Shown here: piece by piece, positions 27,496 to 29,915 of the stretch
Numbering within the stretch: position 1 is the stretch's first letter
Layout of the letters: each line of letters opens with the position of its first letter
From: a virus
Virus record (IMG/VR): IMGVR_UViG_3300006641_000114
Span: 1 to 29,915 of that record
Direction: 5' to 3' (one strand)
DNA: 29,915 nucleotides
Translations under genes and position numbers: made by a program
The notes under the pieces: generated by a model
Seen by the model: only the letters and a program-made list of their open reading frames with translations
Database searches by the model: none
Told to the model about the DNA's origin: nothing

Positions 27496-28280
27496 GGAAT
27501 CACCGCTTCCAATTCGTTCTCGATGCGATCGGGCAGGCCGACGAACAGGTCGAGACCGCTGATCGACTCCAGTTCGTCGGCCGAGATGCGATGTCTTTGA
27601 AAGTCGTCAACGGGATGGTCCGAGTCATTGGGCAGGCACCAGCATTCGATTGCCTCAACCTTGCCATCGACCTCCCACAGAACCGCTTTCGCGCAGTGTG
27701 TTGGAACCCACACGCCGCGGCCGATCGTCTTCGCGAAAATCCATTGCGTTTTCAGATCGTCGGTTTTCATTCGCCAGATCGGAGCCGTGACCACGTAAGC
27801 GACGACACCCGACTCAGACGCTCGTCGCCGCAGGTGATCTTCGAGCCGCTTCCATTCGCCTCGATTGAGTTCCGGAGTCTGCGGCATCGTGTTCGCCAGC
27901 GTGAACGTCGCGGACTGAGCCGCTTCGCTCGACGTATGATCGGCCGACGCGGCAAGATGACCGCGATCGAACCCGCTCGCCTCGTAATCCTTCAACGTCG
28001 TGCGGAATTCGCTCGGAACACGCAAATCGGCTCGCCAGCTTTCGTCACCGCGAACCGCTTTGCCGGCGAGATGCTTTCCGTCGAGCACCTCCAGAACCCA
28101 ACGCGGACACCGAGTTCGATCCGGCGATCCGATCAAATAGCCGTCGGCCGGCTTCAAAAACTGATCGTCCGGCAAACCATACTTCGACAAGACCGCCAGC
28201 CGGTCGGCCGGTAGGTTTCCGTGACACAGCGCGAACGCTGCGAACAAAAACAGCAGAGTCACGATCGAACGCAGTTTCAC
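27492..28280 (-). CDS. Exported DNA/RNA non-specific endonuclease (NUC1/Serratia nuclease family)
   Basis: This 262-residue protein has the family signature: FDRGHLAAS at 104-112 (DRGH contains the catalytic His), the metal-binding Asn in ANTMPQTPELNRGEW at 129-143 (written in the family as N..PQ...N...W), and WPKTEDHL-like helices. VAYVVTAPIW and KAVLWEVDGKVEAIECWCLP follow as core strands. The start is placed at GTG 28278-28280 because AAGGTGG lies just upstream and the N-terminus is then KLRSIVTLLFLFAAFALCHG, a signal peptide. A longer frame only translates repeat A. Exported nucleases of this family degrade nucleic acid outside the cytoplasm. In a phage this is odd, and its pairing with Gam could reflect protection against nuclease activity. 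Confidence 0.85.
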   Translation of the reverse strand: MKLRSIVTLLFLFAAFALCHGNLPADRLAVLSKYGLPDDQFLKPADGYLIGSPDRTRCPRWVLEVLDGKHLAGKAVRGDESWRADLRVPSEFRTTLKDYEASGFDRGHLAASADHTSSEAAQSATFTLANTMPQTPELNRGEWKRLEDHLRRRASESGVVAYVVTAPIWRMKTDDLKTQWIFAKTIGRGVWVPTHCAKAVLWEVDGKVEAIECWCLPNDSDHPVDDFQRHRISADELESISGLDLFVGLPDRIENELEAVIP

Positions 28281-28313
28281 GATCACCACCTTTGAATCAA
28301 AGACTTTCGTGAA

Positions 28314-28346
28314 AGACTTCCGAAGTCTCAGAGACTTCGGAAGTCT
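28314..28346. repeat. Repeat A, copy 11
   Basis: Perfect arms with spacer CAG, between the small membrane protein and the exported nuclease. Confidence 0.95.
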
Positions 28347-28365
28347 GGTCGTCGAAGTTCTGATC

Positions 28366-28596
28366 TCACCAATGAAGACTGACGACATCGCTCGGCGTTC
28401 GACTCGCTCGATACGCGGCAACGTGTTGTTTTTCTTCTTCGGTCAGCGGCCGGTTGCTCGCCCTGGCCAGCAGCCGCAGCACCTTAAACGCTCCGGCCGC
28501 GAACGGGGAACGCAACACGCCGAGCACTCCGCCGAGCACTCCGCCCGCCGCGATTTCGACCCCAAACGAGGCCAGCAGTCCCAGCACGATCGTCAT
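28366..28596 (-). CDS. Small glycine-rich membrane protein
   Basis: This 76-residue protein begins MTIVLGLLASFGVEIAAGGV and continues LGGVLGVLRSPFAAGAF, giving one or two short hydrophobic Gly/Ala-rich segments before a charged C-terminal region (LTEEEKQHVAAYRASRTPSD). The size and layout fit a holin-like or export-related small membrane protein. Nothing diagnostic is seen. The ATG overlaps the stop of the preceding large gene by four bases, so both are translated from one message. The next gene, an exported nuclease, is separated by repeat A. Confidence 0.55.
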   Translation of the reverse strand: MTIVLGLLASFGVEIAAGGVLGGVLGVLRSPFAAGAFKVLRLLARASNRPLTEEEKQHVAAYRASRTPSDVVSLHW

Positions 28597-29915
28597 GTCA
28601 GCACGTCTCCGATCTTGTCTTTGATCGCCTCCCGCGCCTTGGCCGCGATGAACCCGCGAATGCCGCCCGTCGCGTGACTGACACCCAGCAGCGACAGCAC
28701 GAACGCAATCACACGAGCCGGCAGACTCTTTTTTTCGACATCGTCCGGCGTCTCGGCGGCCGGCTCTTGTGCGTCGAGCTTCTCGTCGATCACGTCGCCA
28801 ATTTGGGACACGATCTTGTTGACCAGCGAAGCGTCGTCCGCACGCGGTTCAGCCGGCACGCTCGCCCCTCGCCCCTCGCCCCTCGCCCCTCCGCCATCAC
28901 TGATCGGATCAGGAACCGGCAGCGGCGGAGTGCTCTCGCGATCATACGGCAGCAGCCCGTCAGGCATCAGCAGGCCGCGCACGACGTTCGCGAAGTCCGC
29001 CTGATGACCACGCTCAAAAATCACATCGACCGGCAGTCCTTCGGGAATCATGCCGGCCAGAATCTTCTCGACCTTGCCGGCGATCAGTCCCTTCAGTCCG
29101 ATCGGCAACTGCCGCACGAGCACGATCACCGCGACCGGATCGGCTTCGATCCGCGCCGCTTCGCAGATCGCCGCGTAGCGGTTCGGCTGAGTCCGTTCGT
29201 CGATCAACTGCAACTGCGCCTTGCCGTCGAGATGCTCGTTGATCCGCCGCTCCACAAGCCCACGCGATTTCTTCAACGCGACACTCCGAGCCATCCCGCG
29301 CACCATGCCGACATCTTGCTTCGCCGCGAGCACGATGATTGACACCGTGGACCAATCCGGCGGAGTTTCGATCGGCACCGGCGGAGCGTCTGCGGGTGGG
29401 ACGACGTCCGGCTGCTGGCCTTTCGGAGCGGCCTTCCAGCGAGGATCAGCCGGAGGATCGGGCCGGCCGACAAAGATCTGTCCGACCGATTGCCCGACGT
29501 TCCCAAACCACTGCAACAGACCATCACGCGAAGCCGTCTTGTAGCCCGTGCGTGTGGCCGTCGTGCCGCGCACCCAGGCGACGGGGAACGACTGCATTCT
29601 CTTCCCGGTCGTCAGCTCGCATTCGGCGACGAGCTCCGGTTTGTCCCACGCTCCGCGTTCACGCTTCACGATCACGACATCGCCGAGCCTTCCGGCCGCC
29701 GCATCCTTCTCAAGCGTGATGCAGTCCGAGCACCGCTCGACACAAAACGCGACGAGTTGCGGTCGCTGCGATTCGTCCGCCGCTTTCGGATTGCCACCGG
29801 ACTGACACGCGACCACCGCCGCGCGAGTCGCCGTCCAGGTGATCCAAAATGAATCCTTGAAGTCGGTGCCGTGGCACAAGCCGACGACTTGCCGCTTCGA
29901 GTTCACCAGCGGCCC
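28593..29915 (-). CDS. C-terminal part of a large protein: protease-like end, thioredoxin-like domain, membrane-proximal tail (5' truncated)
   Basis: The frame is open to the right edge and begins GPLVNSKRQVVGLCHGTD, which resembles the GGPLxN....VVG end of a trypsin-like serine protease domain, so the gene starts outside the window. Next (about residues 50-135, counted from the GTG at 29904-29906) is a thioredoxin-like segment with CSDC at 59-62 as CxxC, DVVIVK, and SFPVAWVRG containing the cis-proline position. Residues 180-320 form an alpha/beta domain I do not recognise (VSIIVLAAKQD, VAVIVLVRQLPIGL). An acidic, Pro-rich linker includes repeat D (28859-28891), then SLPARVIAFVLSLLGVS as a short hydrophobic stretch. 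Fusions of protease-like and Trx-like modules are frequent in planctomycetes. Whether this is phage or host is open. Confidence 0.55.
   Translation of the reverse strand, partial: GPLVNSKRQVVGLCHGTDFKDSFWITWTATRAAVVACQSGGNPKAADESQRPQLVAFCVERCSDCITLEKDAAAGRLGDVVIVKRERGAWDKPELVAECELTTGKRMQSFPVAWVRGTTATRTGYKTASRDGLLQWFGNVGQSVGQIFVGRPDPPADPRWKAAPKGQQPDVVPPADAPPVPIETPPDWSTVSIIVLAAKQDVGMVRGMARSVALKKSRGLVERRINEHLDGKAQLQLIDERTQPNRYAAICEAARIEADPVAVIVLVRQLPIGLKGLIAGKVEKILAGMIPEGLPVDVIFERGHQADFANVVRGLLMPDGLLPYDRESTPPLPVPDPISDGGGARGEGRGASVPAEPRADDASLVNKIVSQIGDVIDEKLDAQEPAAETPDDVEKKSLPARVIAFVLSLLGVSHATGGIRGFIAAKAREAIKDKIGDVLT
28859..28891. repeat. Repeat D, copy 2 (tandem CCTCGCC units)
   Basis: Four CTCGCCC-type units in frame in the right-edge gene, encoding GARGEGRGA in the linker before the membrane-proximal end. 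Confidence 0.85.

Noticed and set aside
6816-28346. Repeat A copies as a CRISPR array
   Set aside because: Units are about 2 kb apart with genes between them, unlike the short spacers of CRISPR arrays.
1-29915. tRNA, rRNA, integrase, repressor or attachment site
   Set aside because: None could be recognised by reading either strand. Prophage state is therefore inferred only from repeat content.

Overview
The window is a tailed-phage structural module, most likely part of a prophage, in a GC-rich bacterium. Every gene I can support lies on the minus strand, so transcription runs from high to low coordinates. Two things point to Planctomycetota: the many families of intergenic palindromes of a kind I associate with planctomycete chromosomes, and the large poly-serine and domain-fusion proteins. 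That placement is inference, because no rRNA or housekeeping gene is present. No integrase, repressor, attachment site, tRNA, rRNA or CRISPR array is visible. The abundance of chromosomal-type repeats argues for a resident prophage or domesticated phage rather than a free virus.

Layout in transcription order. (i) 29915-26318: a 5'-truncated protein with a protease-like end and a thioredoxin-like domain, a small membrane protein, a signal-peptide DNA/RNA non-specific endonuclease, a Mu Gam-like DNA-end protector, a small membrane protein and an HNH endonuclease. (ii) 26157-18556: packaging and capsid genes, namely P27-type small terminase, large terminase, HK97-type portal, prohead protease and major capsid protein, with two small unknowns. 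(iii) 18441-13259: a block of small beta-rich proteins, a beta-helix spike and a large fibre-like protein, placed unusually between the capsid gene and the head-tail connectors. (iv) 13255-7792: head-tail connector, head-tail adaptor, gp10-like protein, tail terminator, tail tube, a tail-assembly chaperone pair with a canonical -1 slippery site, and the tape measure. (v) 7720-4650: a putative distal tail protein, two serine-rich proteins (one with 30 consecutive serines), a Cys-cluster protein and a small unknown. (vi) 4627-1: four genes of glycan or small-molecule modification (GT9 glycosyltransferase, GT9 plus methyltransferase fusion, methyltransferase plus DxD glycosyltransferase fusion, and the end of a hexapeptide-repeat acyltransferase).

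Two themes stand out. First, the serine-rich tail proteins sit directly upstream of, and in tight overlap with, the transferase genes. This suggests a phage-encoded system that decorates the virion or a tail appendage with glycans. Second, at least five families of palindromic repeats (about 28 copies) occupy almost every gene junction. Several copies lie in frame inside core phage genes (portal, large terminase, HNH nuclease and others) or supply start or stop codons. This resembles the protein-invading palindromic elements of Rickettsia, but with different sequences.
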